A stretch of 40,672 bases of DNA from Aquificota bacterium (GCA_015486105.1 WFSI01000090.1:1-40672), one strand, 5' to 3'. Shown: positions 19,798 to 31,500, counted from the first letter of the stretch. The notes: generated by a model not told the origin, from the sequence alone. Translations and numbers: made by a program.

Positions 19798-20214
19798 CTA
19801 CCCCCCCATCTCCTTAGACAGAAAACGGGTCTTGATAGGCAACTTCATAGAAGCAAGCCTTAAAGCCTCCTTGGCCACATTAGGAGCCACCCCAGAAAGC
19901 TCATAGAGCACCCTGCCAGGCTTTATTACAGCCACCCAGTACTCGGGACTTCCCTTCCCTTTACCCATACGAGTCTCAGCAGGCTTCTTTGTAACAGGTT
20001 TATCGGGGAAGATGCGTATCCACACCTTCCCACCCCTCTTCACATGGCGGGTTATAGCTACCCTGGCTGCCTCTATTTGCTGAGAGGTAATCCAGGCAGG
20101 TTCCAATGCCTGAAGGCCATAATCCCCAAAAGACAAGGTGGAACCCTTATACGCCTTTCCCTTCATCCTACCCCGTTGCTGCCTTCTGTATCTAACCCTC
20201 TTGGGCGCCAACAT
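19798..20214 (-). CDS. rplP: Ribosomal protein L16
   Basis: uL16, 138 residues, close to the A site and peptidyl-transferase centre. [37 protein letters not shown] and [20 protein letters not shown] are family markers. The gene begins 23 nt inside rpsC, and the ribosome site GGGAGG lies in rpsC coding sequence about 11 nt upstream, so coupling is likely. Confidence 0.97.
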   Translation of the reverse strand: MLAPKRVRYRRQQRGRMKGKAYKGSTLSFGDYGLQALEPAWITSQQIEAARVAITRHVKRGGKVWIRIFPDKPVTKKPAETRMGKGKGSPEYWVAVIKPGRVLYELSGVAPNVAKEALRLASMKLPIKTRFLSKEMGG

Positions 20215-20860
20215 GGGACTCTATGCCTCCCTTCTCCTCAATGACTTCTCCTCTAAAAACCCACACCTTAACCCCTATCACCCCGTATTTGGTGAGGGAC
20301 TCGGCAAATCCGTAATCGATATCAGCCCTCAAGGTATGAAGAGGTACCCTTCCCTGGCGGTACCACTCCCTTCTAGCCATTTCAGCTCCACCAAGCCTTC
20401 CCGCGCAACTGATTTTGATACCCTTGGCTCCGAACTTCAAAGCGGTATTCACAGCCCTCTTCATAGCTCTCCTGAAAGAGACCCTTCTCTCCAACTGCAT
20501 TGCCACGTTCTCTGCCACCAATTGGGCATCCAGTTCAGGGATAGGCACCTCGTGAATATTAAGCATGAGCTGACGATGGGTGAGCTGGGCCAGTTCATCC
20601 CTAAGTCTCTCCACTTCAGCGCCCTTCCGGCCTATCACTATGCCAGGACGAGCAGCATAGATATCTATTTTGGCCTTACTGGCCGCTCTCTCGATAATAA
20701 TCTTGGATATGCCAGCGTGGTAGAGCTTGCCCTTGATGTACCGTTTTATCTTAATATCCTCATGTAGAAGCTCAGAATAGCCCTTCTTACTAAACCACCT
20801 GGATTCCCAATCCTTTACAATACCAAGCCTAAAACCTGCGGGATGAACTTTCTGACCCAA
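20192..20860 (-). CDS. rpsC: Ribosomal protein S3
   Basis: uS3, 222 residues, in the mRNA entry channel (helicase with S4 and S5). The N-terminus [14 protein letters not shown], the KH GxxG loop ([15 protein letters not shown]) and [14 protein letters not shown] are clear. The start is TTG, well placed after GAGGAGGTGGTGAT. Its last 23 nt are shared with rplP. Confidence 0.97.
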   Translation of the reverse strand: MGQKVHPAGFRLGIVKDWESRWFSKKGYSELLHEDIKIKRYIKGKLYHAGISKIIIERAASKAKIDIYAARPGIVIGRKGAEVERLRDELAQLTHRQLMLNIHEVPIPELDAQLVAENVAMQLERRVSFRRAMKRAVNTALKFGAKGIKISCAGRLGGAEMARREWYRQGRVPLHTLRADIDYGFAESLTKYGVIGVKVWVFRGEVIEEKGGIESHVGAQEG

Positions 20861-20872
20861 ATCACCACCTCC

Positions 20873-21220
20873 TCATCCTTCATATCTCCTTTCATCCAGC
20901 ACCACAGTGATGTGGCTGGTCCTCTTCCTCACCAGATAGGCCCTTCCCATAGCCCTGGGCCTGATCCTCTTCCACATAGGCCCCCCATCCACACAAATAG
21001 CCTTGACATAAAGGGCATCTACGTCCTCTATGTCGGGACTCACCTCAGCATTGGCCACTGCAGACTTCACCACCTTCTCTATCACCTTAGCTCCCCCCTT
21101 AGATGAGAGAGCCAGGATCCTCAAAGCCTCCTCCAGATCCTTTCCCCTGATGAGATCGGCCACTACCCGGGCCTTTCTGGGAGAAATTCTCATATACCGA
21201 GCCACCGCTTTGACTGCCAT
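20873..21220 (-). CDS. rplV: Ribosomal protein L22
   Basis: uL22, 115 residues, whose hairpin lines the exit tunnel constriction. VARYMRISPRKARVVADLIRG and the hairpin ending in RKRTSHITVVL are diagnostic. The ATG at 21220 is preferred (GAGGG 8 nt upstream); a GTG at 21235 overlapping the rpsS stop would add five residues. It is 12 nt before rpsC. Confidence 0.96.
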   Translation of the reverse strand: MAVKAVARYMRISPRKARVVADLIRGKDLEEALRILALSSKGGAKVIEKVVKSAVANAEVSPDIEDVDALYVKAICVDGGPMWKRIRPRAMGRAYLVRKRTSHITVVLDERRYEG

Positions 21221-21231
21221 GCCTATATCCC

Positions 21232-21519
21232 TCACTTTACTTTGCTCTTTTTGGCCTTTTTATCCGCTCCATGGCCCCTGTATGTCCGAGTAGGGGCAAA
21301 CTCCCCTAATTTGTGGCCTATCATCTGTTCTGTCACATAGACAGGAACAAACTTCCTACCGTTATGCACGGCAAAAGTGTGGCCAACAAACTCTGGAGTG
21401 ATGGTGGATCTTCGAGACCATGTCTTGATCACCTTCTTCTCACCAGAAGCGTTAAGCCTTTGAACCTTCTTCAATAGCTTCTCATCCACAAAGGGACCCT
21501 TTTTGAGAGACCTGCTCAT
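21232..21519 (-). CDS. rpsS: Ribosomal protein S19
   Basis: uS19, 95 residues, in the 30S head with S13. [35 protein letters not shown] and [17 protein letters not shown] are universal. One nucleotide separates it from rplB (TGAGATG). The tail is lysine-rich. Confidence 0.97.
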   Translation of the reverse strand: MSRSLKKGPFVDEKLLKKVQRLNASGEKKVIKTWSRRSTITPEFVGHTFAVHNGRKFVPVYVTEQMIGHKLGEFAPTRTYRGHGADKKAKKSKVK

Positions 21520-21520
21520 C

Positions 21521-22339
21521 TCACTTTCTCCTCTTCACAATCCATTTATCCGAAGACTTCTTTTTTCTGGTCCTGTAACCCTTGGTGGGCCATCCCCAGG
21601 GGCTCACAGGATGACGCCCTTTAGTTCTCCCTTCACCACCACCGTGGGGATGATCCACAGGGTTCATAGCCGTACCCCTCACATGGGGACGCCTACCCAA
21701 CCAACGGGACCTTCCCGCCTTACCCAGATTGATATTCTCATGGTCTACATTTCCCACTTGACCCACAGTAGCCAGACAATCCTGGAGGAAGAGGCGAATC
21801 TCCCCCGAGGGAAGCCGGATATGGGCATATCTCCCCTCCTTAGCCATAAGCTGGGCATAGGTGCCTGCACCTCTCACCAACTGCCCACCCTTGCCAGGAA
21901 AAAACTCCAGGTTGTGGATGAAGGTACCCAAAGGGATAGCCCGCAGAGGCAAGGCATTGCCAGGCCTAATTTCAGCCTCGGGTCCTGCCATAACAACATC
22001 ACCCACCTGCAAGCCCAAGGGAGCCAATATGTAACGCTTATCACCATCAGCGTAGTAAAGGAGGGCTATCCTAGCCGACCTGTTAGGATCATACTCTATG
22101 GATGCCACTTTGGCAGGCACTCCCCACTTATCTCTTTTGAAATCTATAAGCCTGTACCTCCTTTTGTGACGCCCTCCCCGAAAGCGTACTGTAATTCTTC
22201 CCTGGTTATTTCGAGCCCCCGTCTTTTTCAGAGAGCGGGTGAGTCTCTTCTCAGGCTCCTTTTTAGTTACCTCGGAAAAATCCGAGACACTCATAAAACG
22301 AACCCCCGGGGAAGTGGGTCTCAGTCTCCGAATGCCCAT
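21521..22339 (-). CDS. rplB: Ribosomal protein L2
   Basis: uL2, 272 residues, needed for subunit association and peptidyl-transferase assembly. The conserved histidine segment is [18 protein letters not shown]; other markers are [16 protein letters not shown] and [11 protein letters not shown] at 22339 behind AGGAGGGTAGTT, 10 nt after rplW. Confidence 0.97.
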   Translation of the reverse strand: MGIRRLRPTSPGVRFMSVSDFSEVTKKEPEKRLTRSLKKTGARNNQGRITVRFRGGRHKRRYRLIDFKRDKWGVPAKVASIEYDPNRSARIALLYYADGDKRYILAPLGLQVGDVVMAGPEAEIRPGNALPLRAIPLGTFIHNLEFFPGKGGQLVRGAGTYAQLMAKEGRYAHIRLPSGEIRLFLQDCLATVGQVGNVDHENINLGKAGRSRWLGRRPHVRGTAMNPVDHPHGGGEGRTKGRHPVSPWGWPTKGYRTRKKKSSDKWIVKRRK

Positions 22340-22349
22340 AACTACCCTC

Positions 22350-22646
22350 CTACACCTCGAAAAGTTCTATACGGTGACCGGGGGCTAAGGTAACAATAGC
22401 CTTTTTCCAGTCTTTTTTCTTACCTTCCACCCGACCCATACGCCTCTTCTTACCCTTCACACTCACCGTATTAACCTTCAACACCTTAACATCAAAAAGC
22501 TTTTCTACAGCAGATTTGATCTCCTGCCTATTGGCCTTGGGATGAACCTCAAAGGCCACCTTGTTCATAAGCTCTTTTTCTTCCATACTCTTTTCTGTCA
22601 CCACTGGACGCAAGATTATGTTATAAGGGTCCCCCTTAAACTTCAT
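22350..22646 (-). CDS. rplW: Ribosomal protein L23
   Basis: uL23, 98 residues, the docking site for trigger factor and SRP at the exit tunnel. Markers are [32 protein letters not shown] and [18 protein letters not shown] overlaps the rplD stop (ATGA). Confidence 0.96.
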   Translation of the reverse strand: MKFKGDPYNIILRPVVTEKSMEEKELMNKVAFEVHPKANRQEIKSAVEKLFDVKVLKVNTVSVKGKKRRMGRVEGKKKDWKKAIVTLAPGHRIELFEV

Positions 22647-23269
22647 GCCAGTGCCTCCTCTATTCTATCCAGGGCTCCCTTGGTACACACCACCACTTCG
22701 TGGTCTAAGAGATCGTAAACATTGAGCCCCTCAGCCTTCAGCACCTTTACCTTTGGGAGGTTCCCCGTAGCTTTATCCAGGTTAAAATCTATCTCCTCAA
22801 CCACCAAAAGCACCTTCTTACCTTCAAGGCCCAAACCCCTTAAAAATGCCAAGGCCGATTTGGTCTTGTGGTCAGGGAAGTCTATCCCCTCCACAAAAAT
22901 GAGTTCTCCATCCTTATATTTGGCAGAAATGGCCGACTTCAATGCCACCCGCCTGGCCTTTCTGGGAATCCTATAACCGAAGTCCCTAGGCCTGGGACCA
23001 AATACCGTACCCCCTCCCACCCAATGGGGCGCTCTTATAGACCCTTGCCGGGCCCTACCCGTTCCTTTCTGACGCCAGGGCTTTCTGCCTCCTCCCCTCA
23101 CCTCTCCCCGGGTCTTGGTGTAGGCGGTACCCCTCCTCTTGTAGGCCAACTGCATCTTCACCACTTCATAAAGGAGATGGGTCTTAACTGGGGTCTCGAG
23201 AAGGTCCCCTTCCAATACCCTATCCTCACTTTTCTCTCCCTTGCTATTAAGAATCTCCACCGTGGCCAT
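22643..23269 (-). CDS. rplD: Ribosomal protein L4
   Basis: uL4, 208 residues; its extended loop ([20 protein letters not shown] through GTGRARQGS) reaches the exit tunnel. L4 represses its own S10 operon in E. coli by attenuation in an rpsJ leader; here rpsJ starts only 2 nt after tuf, so there is no room for such a leader. ATG is 4 nt after rplC. Confidence 0.96.
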   Translation of the reverse strand: MATVEILNSKGEKSEDRVLEGDLLETPVKTHLLYEVVKMQLAYKRRGTAYTKTRGEVRGGGRKPWRQKGTGRARQGSIRAPHWVGGGTVFGPRPRDFGYRIPRKARRVALKSAISAKYKDGELIFVEGIDFPDHKTKSALAFLRGLGLEGKKVLLVVEEIDFNLDKATGNLPKVKVLKAEGLNVYDLLDHEVVVCTKGALDRIEEALA

Positions 23270-23273
23270 GGTC

Positions 23274-23903
23274 TCACCTACCTTCCTTCCTGATGATCAG
23301 AAGCCCCTGTCGAGGACCAGGGACGCTACCCTTAACCAAGAGAAGGTTCTTCTCAGGTAGCACCTCCACCACCTCCAAACCACCAACAGTCACCTTTCTG
23401 TTCCCCATCTGGCCTGGCATCTTCAAGCCCTTAAAAACCCGGGCAGGAAAGGTGCACTGTCCAATGGAGCCCGGGGCTCTGTGGTAACGAGCTCCGTGGG
23501 AATCCCTGGAACCTCCAAAACCGTGGCGCTTCATAACACCTTGAAAACCCTTTCCCTTACTCTTACCGGTCACCTTCACCTTCTCCCCAGGATGGAAGAT
23601 GGACACCGTAACCTCCTGGCCCTCCTCCAATCCCTCCAACTCCTGGGGAGAAACCCTAAACTCCCTGAGCAGCTTATAAGGAGGCAATCCCCTCTTCTGA
23701 AAGTGGCCCAACATGGGTTTGTTCATTCTCTGGGCCTTTTGAGCCCAAAACCCCAATTGGACCGATGTATAGCCATCCTTATCCTGGGTCCTCTTAGCCA
23801 CCACAACACAGGGCCCTGCCTCAATCACAGTAACGGGAATCACGCTCCCATCATCTGTAAATATCTGGGTCATGCCCAGTTTTTTCCCTAAAATCCCTTC
23901 CAC
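23274..23903 (-). CDS. rplC: Ribosomal protein L3
   Basis: uL3, 209 residues, one of the two assembly initiators of the 50S subunit. The N-terminus [15 protein letters not shown], the loop [16 protein letters not shown] and [15 protein letters not shown] are diagnostic. The start is GTG with GGGGGAAAGCG upstream, 31 nt after rpsJ. Confidence 0.97.
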   Translation of the reverse strand: MEGILGKKLGMTQIFTDDGSVIPVTVIEAGPCVVVAKRTQDKDGYTSVQLGFWAQKAQRMNKPMLGHFQKRGLPPYKLLREFRVSPQELEGLEEGQEVTVSIFHPGEKVKVTGKSKGKGFQGVMKRHGFGGSRDSHGARYHRAPGSIGQCTFPARVFKGLKMPGQMGNRKVTVGGLEVVEVLPEKNLLLVKGSVPGPRQGLLIIRKEGR

Positions 23904-23934
23904 CGCTTTCCCCCTATTAAAACCAAATAGGATT

Positions 23935-24243
23935 TCACATGAGTTTGATTTCCACGTCTACCCCTGCTGCCAGATCCAGTTTCATCAAAGCGTCTATAGT
24001 ATCGGGAGTGGGTTCAAGCAACTCCAGCAGCCTCTTGTGAACACGGATTTCAAACTGCTCCCGGGACCTCTTGTCTATATGGGGTGAGCGTAACACCGTG
24101 TAACGACTGATATCCGTAGGAAGGGGGACAGGTCCCACTACCCGAGCCCCCGTTCTCACCGCCGTCTTCACTATCTCCTCAGCAGACTTGTCCAAGACCT
24201 TATGGTCGTGGGCCTTGAGCTTTATCCTAATCTTCTGCCCCAT
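23935..24243 (-). CDS. rpsJ: Ribosomal protein S10 / NusE
   Basis: uS10, 102 residues, 30S head protein and, as NusE, a partner of NusB and NusG in transcription-translation coupling. [38 protein letters not shown] and the ending VDVEIKL are typical. The ATG at 24243 lies 2 nt after the tuf stop, with AGAGGA inside the tuf end; a TTG at 24249 would overlap the tuf stop codon. The str and S10 operons are thereby fused. Confidence 0.96.
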   Translation of the reverse strand: MGQKIRIKLKAHDHKVLDKSAEEIVKTAVRTGARVVGPVPLPTDISRYTVLRSPHIDKRSREQFEIRVHKRLLELLEPTPDTIDALMKLDLAAGVDVEIKLM

Positions 24244-24245
24244 GA

Positions 24246-24576
24246 TCAATCCTCTATCACGTTGGTTACCACCCCGGCTCCCACAGTCCTACCACCTTCC
24301 CTCACAGCAAACCTTAACCCAGGCTCCAACGCAACCGGATATATCAACTCCACATCCATGTTTACATTGTCCCCAGGCATCACCATCTCTACCCCTTCAG
24401 GTAACACTATAGTCCCAGTCACATCCGTAGTCCTAAAGTAAAATTGAGGACGATACCCAGTGAAAAACGGCGTGTGCCTCCCACCCTCTTCCTTCGTCAA
24501 TACGTATACCTCACCCTTGAACTTCCTGTAAGGATGAATGCTACCAGGTTTAGCCAATACCTGCCCTCGCTTTACC
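24246..24576 (-). repeat. Duplicated tuf 3' segment, copy 1
   Basis: These 331 bp match 40342-40672 with three substitutions; identity ends exactly at the stop codon, and the flanks (rpsJ here, rpmG there) are unrelated. The match continues out of the window on the other copy, so the full length of the repeat is not visible. Confidence 0.97.
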
Positions 24577-25448
24577 TCATCCTTTCCTATGCCCCTCAAC
24601 AATACCCCTATGTTGTCCCCTGCTAACCCCTCATCTAATATCTTCCTGAACATCTCTACACTGGTCGCCACCGTCTTCCGCGTCGCCCCTAACCCTACTA
24701 TCTCTACTTCCTCCCCAGGCCGTATCCTCCCTCGCTCTACCCTCCCAGTTACCACCGTACCACGACCACTTATGCTGAATATGTCCTCTATCGGCATCAA
24801 ATACGGTAGGTCCACCGGCCTCTCAGGCTCAGGTATGTACTCATCTACCGCATCCAACAACTCCCATATGCTCTTGCACCACTCACAATCTTCCTTCCCA
24901 CACCCACACTCCAACGCCTTCAACGCACTACCTCGTATCACCGGCACCTCATCACCAGGAAATTCATACTTGCTCAGTAACTCCCTTATCTCTAATTCTA
25001 CCAAGTCCAGTAACTCAGGATCATCCACCATGTCTATCTTGTTCATGTATACCACCACCGCAGGTACATTCACCTGCCTCGCCAATAATACATGCTCCCT
25101 CGTCTGCGGCATCGGCCCATCCGCCGCACTCACCACCAACACAGCCCCGTCCATCTGAGCCGCACCCGTTATCATGTTCTTGATGTAATCCGCATGACCA
25201 GGACAGTCTATATGCGCATAGTGCCTCTTCTCCGTCTCATACTCTATGTGGGCTACATTGATCGTAACCCCCCTCTCTCGCTCCTCAGGCGCCTTGTCTA
25301 TCTCTTCAAAAGGCGTGAAGTCCGCCCAACCCTTCTTCTCTAATACCCTGGTTATCGCAGCCGTTAACGTAGTCTTACCATGATCTACGTGCCCTATCGT
25401 CCCTATGTTTACGTGAGGCTTCTTACGCTCAAATTTCGCCTTCCCCAT
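24246..25448 (-). CDS. tuf: Elongation factor Tu
   Basis: GTPase that brings aminoacyl-tRNA to the ribosome, 400 residues. G motifs: GHVDHGKT (19-26), DCPGH (81-85), NKID (136-139) and GSALK near 173. After SALKALE an unusual loop holds four cysteines (Cys181, Cys183, Cys188, Cys191; [11 protein letters not shown]) that could bind a metal; E. coli EF-Tu has none there. ATG behind AAGGAGG. Codon use differs from the adjacent fusA: in the first 130 codons most alanines are GCG and most isoleucines ATA. A second, nearly identical copy begins outside the right edge. An 86-nt spacer precedes it with only a weak 6-bp hairpin. Confidence 0.98.
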   Translation of the reverse strand: MGKAKFERKKPHVNIGTIGHVDHGKTTLTAAITRVLEKKGWADFTPFEEIDKAPEERERGVTINVAHIEYETEKRHYAHIDCPGHADYIKNMITGAAQMDGAVLVVSAADGPMPQTREHVLLARQVNVPAVVVYMNKIDMVDDPELLDLVELEIRELLSKYEFPGDEVPVIRGSALKALECGCGKEDCEWCKSIWELLDAVDEYIPEPERPVDLPYLMPIEDIFSISGRGTVVTGRVERGRIRPGEEVEIVGLGATRKTVATSVEMFRKILDEGLAGDNIGVLLRGIGKDEVKRGQVLAKPGSIHPYRKFKGEVYVLTKEEGGRHTPFFTGYRPQFYFRTTDVTGTIVLPEGVEMVMPGDNVNMDVELIYPVALEPGLRFAVREGGRTVGAGVVTNVIED

Positions 25449-25534
25449 CCCTTACCTCCTTCTCTTAGAATCCTTTCACACTCCTAACCCTTAAGGCTCC
25501 AAAGCCTTTCTTGGCTTGACCTGAATCCCACCTT

Positions 25535-27631
25535 TCAGACCTTGGCCGTTTTCTTGCCAATCACCTCCTGGACCACGTTGGTGGGCACCTCTTCATAATG
25601 AAAAAACTGCATAGTGTATGTACCTCTTCCCTGGGTTAACGATCGGAGGGTAGTTGCATAGCCGAACATCTCGGCCAGAGGCACAAGGGCGGTAATAACC
25701 TTGGCACTTTTCCTCTCTTCTATACCCTGAATCCTCCCTCTCCGGGAGTTTAAATCACCTATAACCTCTCCCATATACTCTTCGGGAACAACCACTTCCA
25801 CCTTCATTATGGGTTCCAAAAGCACGGGACGGGCCTTTTGAACAGCCTCTTTGAAAGCTATGGAGGATGCAATCTTGAAGGCCATCTCCGAAGAATCCAC
25901 CTCATGATATGACCCATCATAAAGTGTAACATTTATATCCACCATGGGATAGCCCGCAAGCACCCCAGTTTCAGCAGTCTCCTTCACCCCTTTCTCAATA
26001 GAGGGAATATACTCTTTGGGAACAGCACCCCCTACAATCTTGTCTTCAAAGTTGAGGCCTGAACCTGGCTCCAAGGGCTCCACCTCCAAAAAGACCACTC
26101 CGTATTGGCCTCTACCCCCTGTCTGCTTCACGTACCTTCCCTCGGCCTTGGCACCCCTCCTAATGGTCTCTCTGTAAGCCACTTGAGGCTTGCCCACATT
26201 GGCTTCCACCCCAAACTCCCTTTTTAGGCGGTCTACAATGATCTCTAAGTGAAGTTCTCCCATGCCTGATATGATAGTTTCTCCCGTCTCTTCATCCACC
26301 TTAACTTGAAAACTGGGATCCTCCTGGGCCAAACGGGCCAAGGCCATCCCCAATTTATCCTGGGCAGCCCGAGTTCTAGGCTCAATGGCTACAGATATAA
26401 CGGGCTCAGGAAACTGCATGGCCTCGAGGACGATCGGCCGATGAGGGTCACAGAGGGTATCCCCCGTCGAAGTATACTTTAATCCCACAGCAGCAGCTAT
26501 GTCCCCTGCCTCTACCAATGTAATCTCTTCTCTTTTGTTGGCATGCATCCTCAAAAGCCTTCCCACCCTCTCCTTCTTTCTCCGTGCAGAGTTATAAACT
26601 GGGCTTCCTGAAGCCATTGTACCGGAATACACTCTAAAAAAGACCAGTTGCCCTACATAAGGGTCCACCATCACCTTAAAAGCCAAGGCAGAAAAGGGCT
26701 CTTGGGAATCGGTAAGCCTAACCTCTTCCTCCCCAGTGTCCGGATTGATGCCTCTCACAGGAAGCACATCCAAAGGAGAAGGTAAAAAATCCACAATAGC
26801 ATCCAAAAGGGGCTGAACCCCCTTGTTTTTAAAGGCAGACCCGCAAAGTACAGGAACCAAGGTGAGATCCACCGTGCCTTTACGAAGGGCAGCCAATATC
26901 TCCTGAGGAGTCACCTTTTCCCCCATGAGATACTTATCCATAATGGAATCATCCACATCGGATACTTTCTCTAAAAGCTTATCCCTATACTCCTGAGCAA
27001 GATCCATAAAGTGCTCAGGTATATCCTCATAATGAAAACGAGCTCCCAAGGTCTCATCTTCCCAAACTATGGCCCTCATGTTAATGAGATCTATCACCCC
27101 CTGAAAGTCAGACTCGAACCCCAAGGGAAGCTGGATGGGACAGGGGTTGGCCCCTAAACGTTCCATCATCATATCAACTACATTGAAGAAGTCGGCCCCT
27201 ACCCTATCCATCTTATTGACAAAGGCGATCCTAGGCACATGATACTTGTCCGCCTGTCTCCACACCGTTTCTGACTGAGGCTCCACACCCCCTACGGCAC
27301 AGAAAACCACCACCCCTCCATCTAACACCCGCAGGGAACGCTCTACCTCCACAGTAAAGTCTACATGGCCTGGGGTATCAATGATATCAATCCTGTGTTC
27401 CCTCCAAAAGCAGGTAGTACAGGCAGAAGTAATAGTGATGCCCCTTTCCTTCTCCTGATCCATCCAATCCATGGTAGCAGTCCCCTCATGGACCTCTCCA
27501 ATCCTATGGGTTCTGCCCGTATAGTAAAGAACCCGCTCAGTAGTGGTCGTCTTACCAGCATCGATATGGGCCATGATGCCGATATTCCTCACTACCTTCA
27601 GGGATAACCTACTCTTTTCTTTGCCTTCCAA
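25535..27631 (-). CDS. fusA: Elongation factor G
   Basis: Translocase GTPase, 698 residues, five domains. G motifs: [13 protein letters not shown] (P-loop), [13 protein letters not shown], and GSAFKNKG; the C-terminal domain includes [12 protein letters not shown]. The sequence is the standard FusA type, not a tetracycline-protection paralogue. The start is TTG at 27631, about 11 nt after AGGAGG, as no ATG or GTG exists between the ribosome site and the conserved [12 protein letters not shown]. It lies 15 nt after rpsG. Confidence 0.96.
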   Translation of the reverse strand: MEGKEKSRLSLKVVRNIGIMAHIDAGKTTTTERVLYYTGRTHRIGEVHEGTATMDWMDQEKERGITITSACTTCFWREHRIDIIDTPGHVDFTVEVERSLRVLDGGVVVFCAVGGVEPQSETVWRQADKYHVPRIAFVNKMDRVGADFFNVVDMMMERLGANPCPIQLPLGFESDFQGVIDLINMRAIVWEDETLGARFHYEDIPEHFMDLAQEYRDKLLEKVSDVDDSIMDKYLMGEKVTPQEILAALRKGTVDLTLVPVLCGSAFKNKGVQPLLDAIVDFLPSPLDVLPVRGINPDTGEEEVRLTDSQEPFSALAFKVMVDPYVGQLVFFRVYSGTMASGSPVYNSARRKKERVGRLLRMHANKREEITLVEAGDIAAAVGLKYTSTGDTLCDPHRPIVLEAMQFPEPVISVAIEPRTRAAQDKLGMALARLAQEDPSFQVKVDEETGETIISGMGELHLEIIVDRLKREFGVEANVGKPQVAYRETIRRGAKAEGRYVKQTGGRGQYGVVFLEVEPLEPGSGLNFEDKIVGGAVPKEYIPSIEKGVKETAETGVLAGYPMVDINVTLYDGSYHEVDSSEMAFKIASSIAFKEAVQKARPVLLEPIMKVEVVVPEEYMGEVIGDLNSRRGRIQGIEERKSAKVITALVPLAEMFGYATTLRSLTQGRGTYTMQFFHYEEVPTNVVQEVIGKKTAKV

Positions 27632-27646
27632 AACTCCAAACTCCTC

Positions 27647-28120
27647 CTACCAACGGTAATGGGCAAAGGCCTTATTGGCTTCCGCCATACGATGGGTATC
27701 TTCCCTCTTTTTAACAGAGGCCCCCACGCCCTTGGCTGCATCCAGTATCTCTCCAGCAAGACGTTCAATCATAGTCCTTTCCTTCCTCTCCCGAGCTGCA
27801 TTCACCATCCACCGGATAGCCAAAGTAACCTGTCTATGGGGCCTAACTTCCATAGGAATCTGATAGGTAGCCCCCCCTATTCTCCTAGGCCGCACCTCTA
27901 AAATAGGCTTCACATTGTCCACAGCCTTGTGAAAAATCTGGATAGGCTCTTCCTCTCCCGTCTTCTTTCCCACAAGGTCCAAAGCAGAGTAAAAGATCCA
28001 CTCTGCAATAGACTTCTTTCCATCCTCCATTATGTAATTAATAAATTTGGTCACCAAGACGCTATTATACTTGGGATCTGGCAGGGCCTCTCTCCTGGGA
28101 ACAGGTCCTTTCCTTGGCAT
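27647..28120 (-). CDS. rpsG: Ribosomal protein S7
   Basis: uS7, 157 residues, nucleates the 30S head and contacts E-site tRNA; str-operon repressor in E. coli. [35 protein letters not shown] and the end [13 protein letters not shown] are universal. ATG behind AGGAGAAGAGAG, 10 nt after rpsL. Confidence 0.97.
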   Translation of the reverse strand: MPRKGPVPRREALPDPKYNSVLVTKFINYIMEDGKKSIAEWIFYSALDLVGKKTGEEEPIQIFHKAVDNVKPILEVRPRRIGGATYQIPMEVRPHRQVTLAIRWMVNAARERKERTMIERLAGEILDAAKGVGASVKKREDTHRMAEANKAFAHYRW

Positions 28121-28130
28121 CTCTCTTCTC

Positions 28131-28505
28131 CTACCTCTTAGGCTTCTTGGTGCCGTACTTAGATCGGGACTGCCGCCTTCCCTCTACCCCCGCGGCATCC
28201 AGGGTACCCCTGACAATATGATACCTGATACCAGGAAGGTCTTTTACCCTACCTCCCCTTGTAAGAACCACCGAGTGCTCCTGAAGATTATGACCTATCC
28301 CTGGTATGTAAGCCGTCACCTCTATACCATTGGTCAGCCGAACCCTGGCCACCTTCCTCAAAGCCGAGTTAGGTTTTTTAGGCGTGACTGTATAAACCCT
28401 GGTACAGACTCCCCTCTTTTGAGGACACCTCTGAAGAGCAGGAGAAGCTGTTCTCTTCACTATCTTCTTCCTTCCCTTTCTCACCAACTGATTTATCGTG
28501 GGCAC
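28131..28505 (-). CDS. rpsL: Ribosomal protein S12
   Basis: uS12, 124 residues, at the decoding centre. The start is GTG behind TGGAGGTGAAAG, giving the universal [11 protein letters not shown]. The loops where streptomycin-resistance substitutions arise are wild-type ([11 protein letters not shown] and GGRVKDLPG), so a streptomycin-sensitive ribosome is expected. It follows rpoC by 62 nt. Confidence 0.97.
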   Translation of the reverse strand: MPTINQLVRKGRKKIVKRTASPALQRCPQKRGVCTRVYTVTPKKPNSALRKVARVRLTNGIEVTAYIPGIGHNLQEHSVVLTRGGRVKDLPGIRYHIVRGTLDAAGVEGRRQSRSKYGTKKPKR

Positions 28506-28534
28506 CCTTTCACCTCCAAAAACCCATAAATATA

Positions 28535-28553
28535 GGCCCGAGCAAAGCGGGCC
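28535..28553 (-). terminator. Small hairpin between rpoC and rpsL
   Basis: GGCCCG and CGGGCC arms (6 bp, 7-nt loop) lie just after rpoC; on the minus strand they are followed by TATATTTAT and later five T residues. It could be a weak terminator or processing site that separates the rpoBC and str portions. It is short, with a poor T-tract, so full termination is doubtful. Confidence 0.35.
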
Positions 28554-28567
28554 GAATGATAATCATC

Positions 28568-31500
28568 CTACTCTTCACTGTCAAGGGGTTCCTCTTTGGG
28601 AACAAACTCTCTCTTTATCCGCACCTCTGTATCCCTGTATTCCTCCACCCCTGTACCAGCAGGAACCAACCTGCCAAGGATCACGTTTTCCTTCAAACCT
28701 CTCAAGGGATCTAGTCTCCCAGCTATAGCCGCCTCAGTGAGAACCTTGGTGGTCTCCTGGAAAGATGCAGCGGAAATGAAGCTCTCACTGTAAAGGGCTG
28801 CTTTAGCGATACCCTGGAGAAGCACCCTGCCCACTGCAGGACGTCCCCCCTCCTCCATAACCCGCTGATTCTCCTCCTCAAACTCGAAACGGTTCATCTC
28901 ATCCCCTGGGAGGAAACGGGTATCACCAGGATCATCTACCCTCACCCTCCTAAGCATCTGGCGAACAATAACCTCAATGTGCTTATCGTTTATCTCCACC
29001 CCCTGAAGACGATAGACCTTTTGGACCTCATCTACCAAATACTTCTGGAGGGCCTTAACCCCCAGGATCTCCAAGATATCGTGGGGATCCACTGTACCAT
29101 CTACCAAGGGCTCCCCTGCCCTTACATAGTCCCCCGTCCTCACCACAATGGTCTGGGCCCTGGGAATGAGATACTCCCTTGTTTCGTGCTCTCCCCTGAT
29201 GATCACCTTCCTTTTGCCCCTGACCATGGAACCAATCTCCACCTCACCATCTATCTCTGTTATAATAGCCTTGTCTTTGCCCTTCCTGGCCTCAAAGAGC
29301 TGAATTACCTTGGGGAGACCACCGGTGATATCCTTGGTTTTAGCCGTTTCCCGTGGAATCTTGGCTACAATATCCCCTGCAGACACAGTGTCTCCCTCAT
29401 TCACCATGATATGGGCACCAGCTGGCAAAGGATACCTACCTATGGTCTTGTTACTTTCATCCTTGATTGAGACCCGGGGAAGGCGTTTCTCCTCTTTGAA
29501 CTCGGTGACGACCCTCTGAGCCATGCCCGAGACCTCATCCACCTCTTCCTTCATGGTAATACCCTCAATGATATCGCCAAACTTCACCCGGCCCTTCACC
29601 TCGGAAAGGATAGGTATAGAGTAAGGATCCCAGGTGACCAACAGTTCTCCAGGCTTCACCTGGACACCATCCTTCACCTTCAATATGGCTCCATAAGTCA
29701 CTGGATAGCTCTCCCTCTCCTTGCCCTTATCGTCCACCACCTTCACTTCTCCGTTACGATTCATAACCACCAGGTCACCCTCTTTATTGGTAAGGGTCCG
29801 GACATTGTGGTACTTGACAAAACCTTGAGTCTTGGTCTCATGGGAAGAAACCTCGAACACCGTGGCCGTTCCTCCAATGTGAAAGGTCCTCATGGTCAGC
29901 TGGGTGCCCGGTTCCCCAATAGACTGGGCAGCAATAACTCCTACAGCCTCCCCTAAAGCCACCCTCTTCCCTGTAGCCAGATCCCGGCCATAGCAAGTGG
30001 CACATATACCGCTTTTGCACTCACACGTCAGAACAGAGCGGATAGCTACCCTCCTAATCCCTGACTCTTCAATCCTTTTAGCCTTCTCTTCGTCTATCTC
30101 TTCCCCCGCCCTAACAATGTATTCATCTCCTTCAGAAAAGGGATCCTGAATATCTTCCAAAGAAATACGTCCCACAACCCTATCGGAGAGAGACTCAATG
30201 ATCTCCCCTCCCTCCACCACAGGCTCCACATAGATGCCGTCTATGGTACCACAGTCTTCCTCCACAATAATCTCGGCATGGGACACATCCACCAGTTTCC
30301 TCGTGAGATAACCTGCATTGGCCGTCTTCAATGCCGTGTCCGCCAGCCCTTTCCTGGCACCATGGGTGGAAACAAAGTACTGAAGCACGGTGAGACCCTC
30401 CCTGAAGTTAGAGGTGATAGGGGTTTCTATAATCTCCCCGGAAGGTTTGGCCATCAAGCCTCTCATACCTGCCAGCTGGCGAATCTGGCTGGTACCTCCC
30501 CGGGCTCCAGAATCGGCCATGGTATATATTGAGTTAAACTCTTTAGGGGTACCATCGGTATTGTACCCCTGCTCCTCCATAATCCCCAGGTCCTTACGCC
30601 TCAGGTTATCCATCATCTCCTGGGTAACCTCCTCCGTAGCCTGGGCCCAAAGTCCCACTACCTTATTGTACTTCTCCCCTCGGGTTATGAAACCGTGAAG
30701 ATGCTGATCCGCCACATCCAAAGCCTCCTCGAAGGTCCGCTCAACCACTTCTCCTTTAGTAGGAGGAATCTCCATGTCGTCCACTGAGATAGAAATCCCT
30801 GAACGGGTAGCCTGATAAAAGCCCAGGTTCTTCAGGTCGTCCAAGAACTTGATGGTTCGCGGATTTCCCACCCTTTTCACCGACTCCATGACCAAGCGCT
30901 GAAGCACCTTCTTGTCCACTACCTGATTCACCATATCAAAGGGGATCTCAGGAGGTACAATCTCATAGAGAATCACCCGGCCTACAGTAGTGTCGTAGAG
31001 CCTTCCAGCCAGCCTCACCTTTATCCTGGCCTGAAGGCCCACCATACCCTCATCGTAAGCCAACACCACCTCCTGGGGATTGGCAAAAACCTTCCCCTCC
31101 CCCTTAGAACCCGCCCTGGGCTTAGTCAGATAGTAGCATCCAAGAACAATATCCTGGGTAGGATAGGTAAGGGGCTTTCCATGGGCAGGGGAAAGAATAT
31201 TATGGCTGGCCAAAATGAGAAGGGATGACTCTGCCTGAGCCTCATAGGAAAGAGGAACATGAACAGCCATCTGATCCCCATCAAAATCAGCATTGAAGGG
31301 TGTACACACCAAGGGATGAATCCTTATGGCCTTTCCCTCCACCAGAACCGGCTCAAAGGCCTGAATACTGGGCCTGTGAAGGGTAGGAGCCCTGTTGAGA
31401 AGCACAGGATGCTCCTTAACCACCTCGTCCAAGGCATCCCACACTTCGGGCTCTCCCTTCTCCACCATCTTCTTGGCTGCTTTGAGGGTAGGAGCCACGC

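Noticed and set aside
21503-22393. Long open frame on the + strand (296 codons)
   Set aside because: Antisense to rplB and neighbours, Pro/Ser/Thr-rich with no family features; arises from the lack of stop complements in the coding strand.
25449-25534. Possible promoter or terminator in the fusA-tuf gap
   Set aside because: Only a 6-bp hairpin (AAGGCT/AGCCTT) without a T-tract and no convincing -35/-10 pair; not strong enough to list as a feature.
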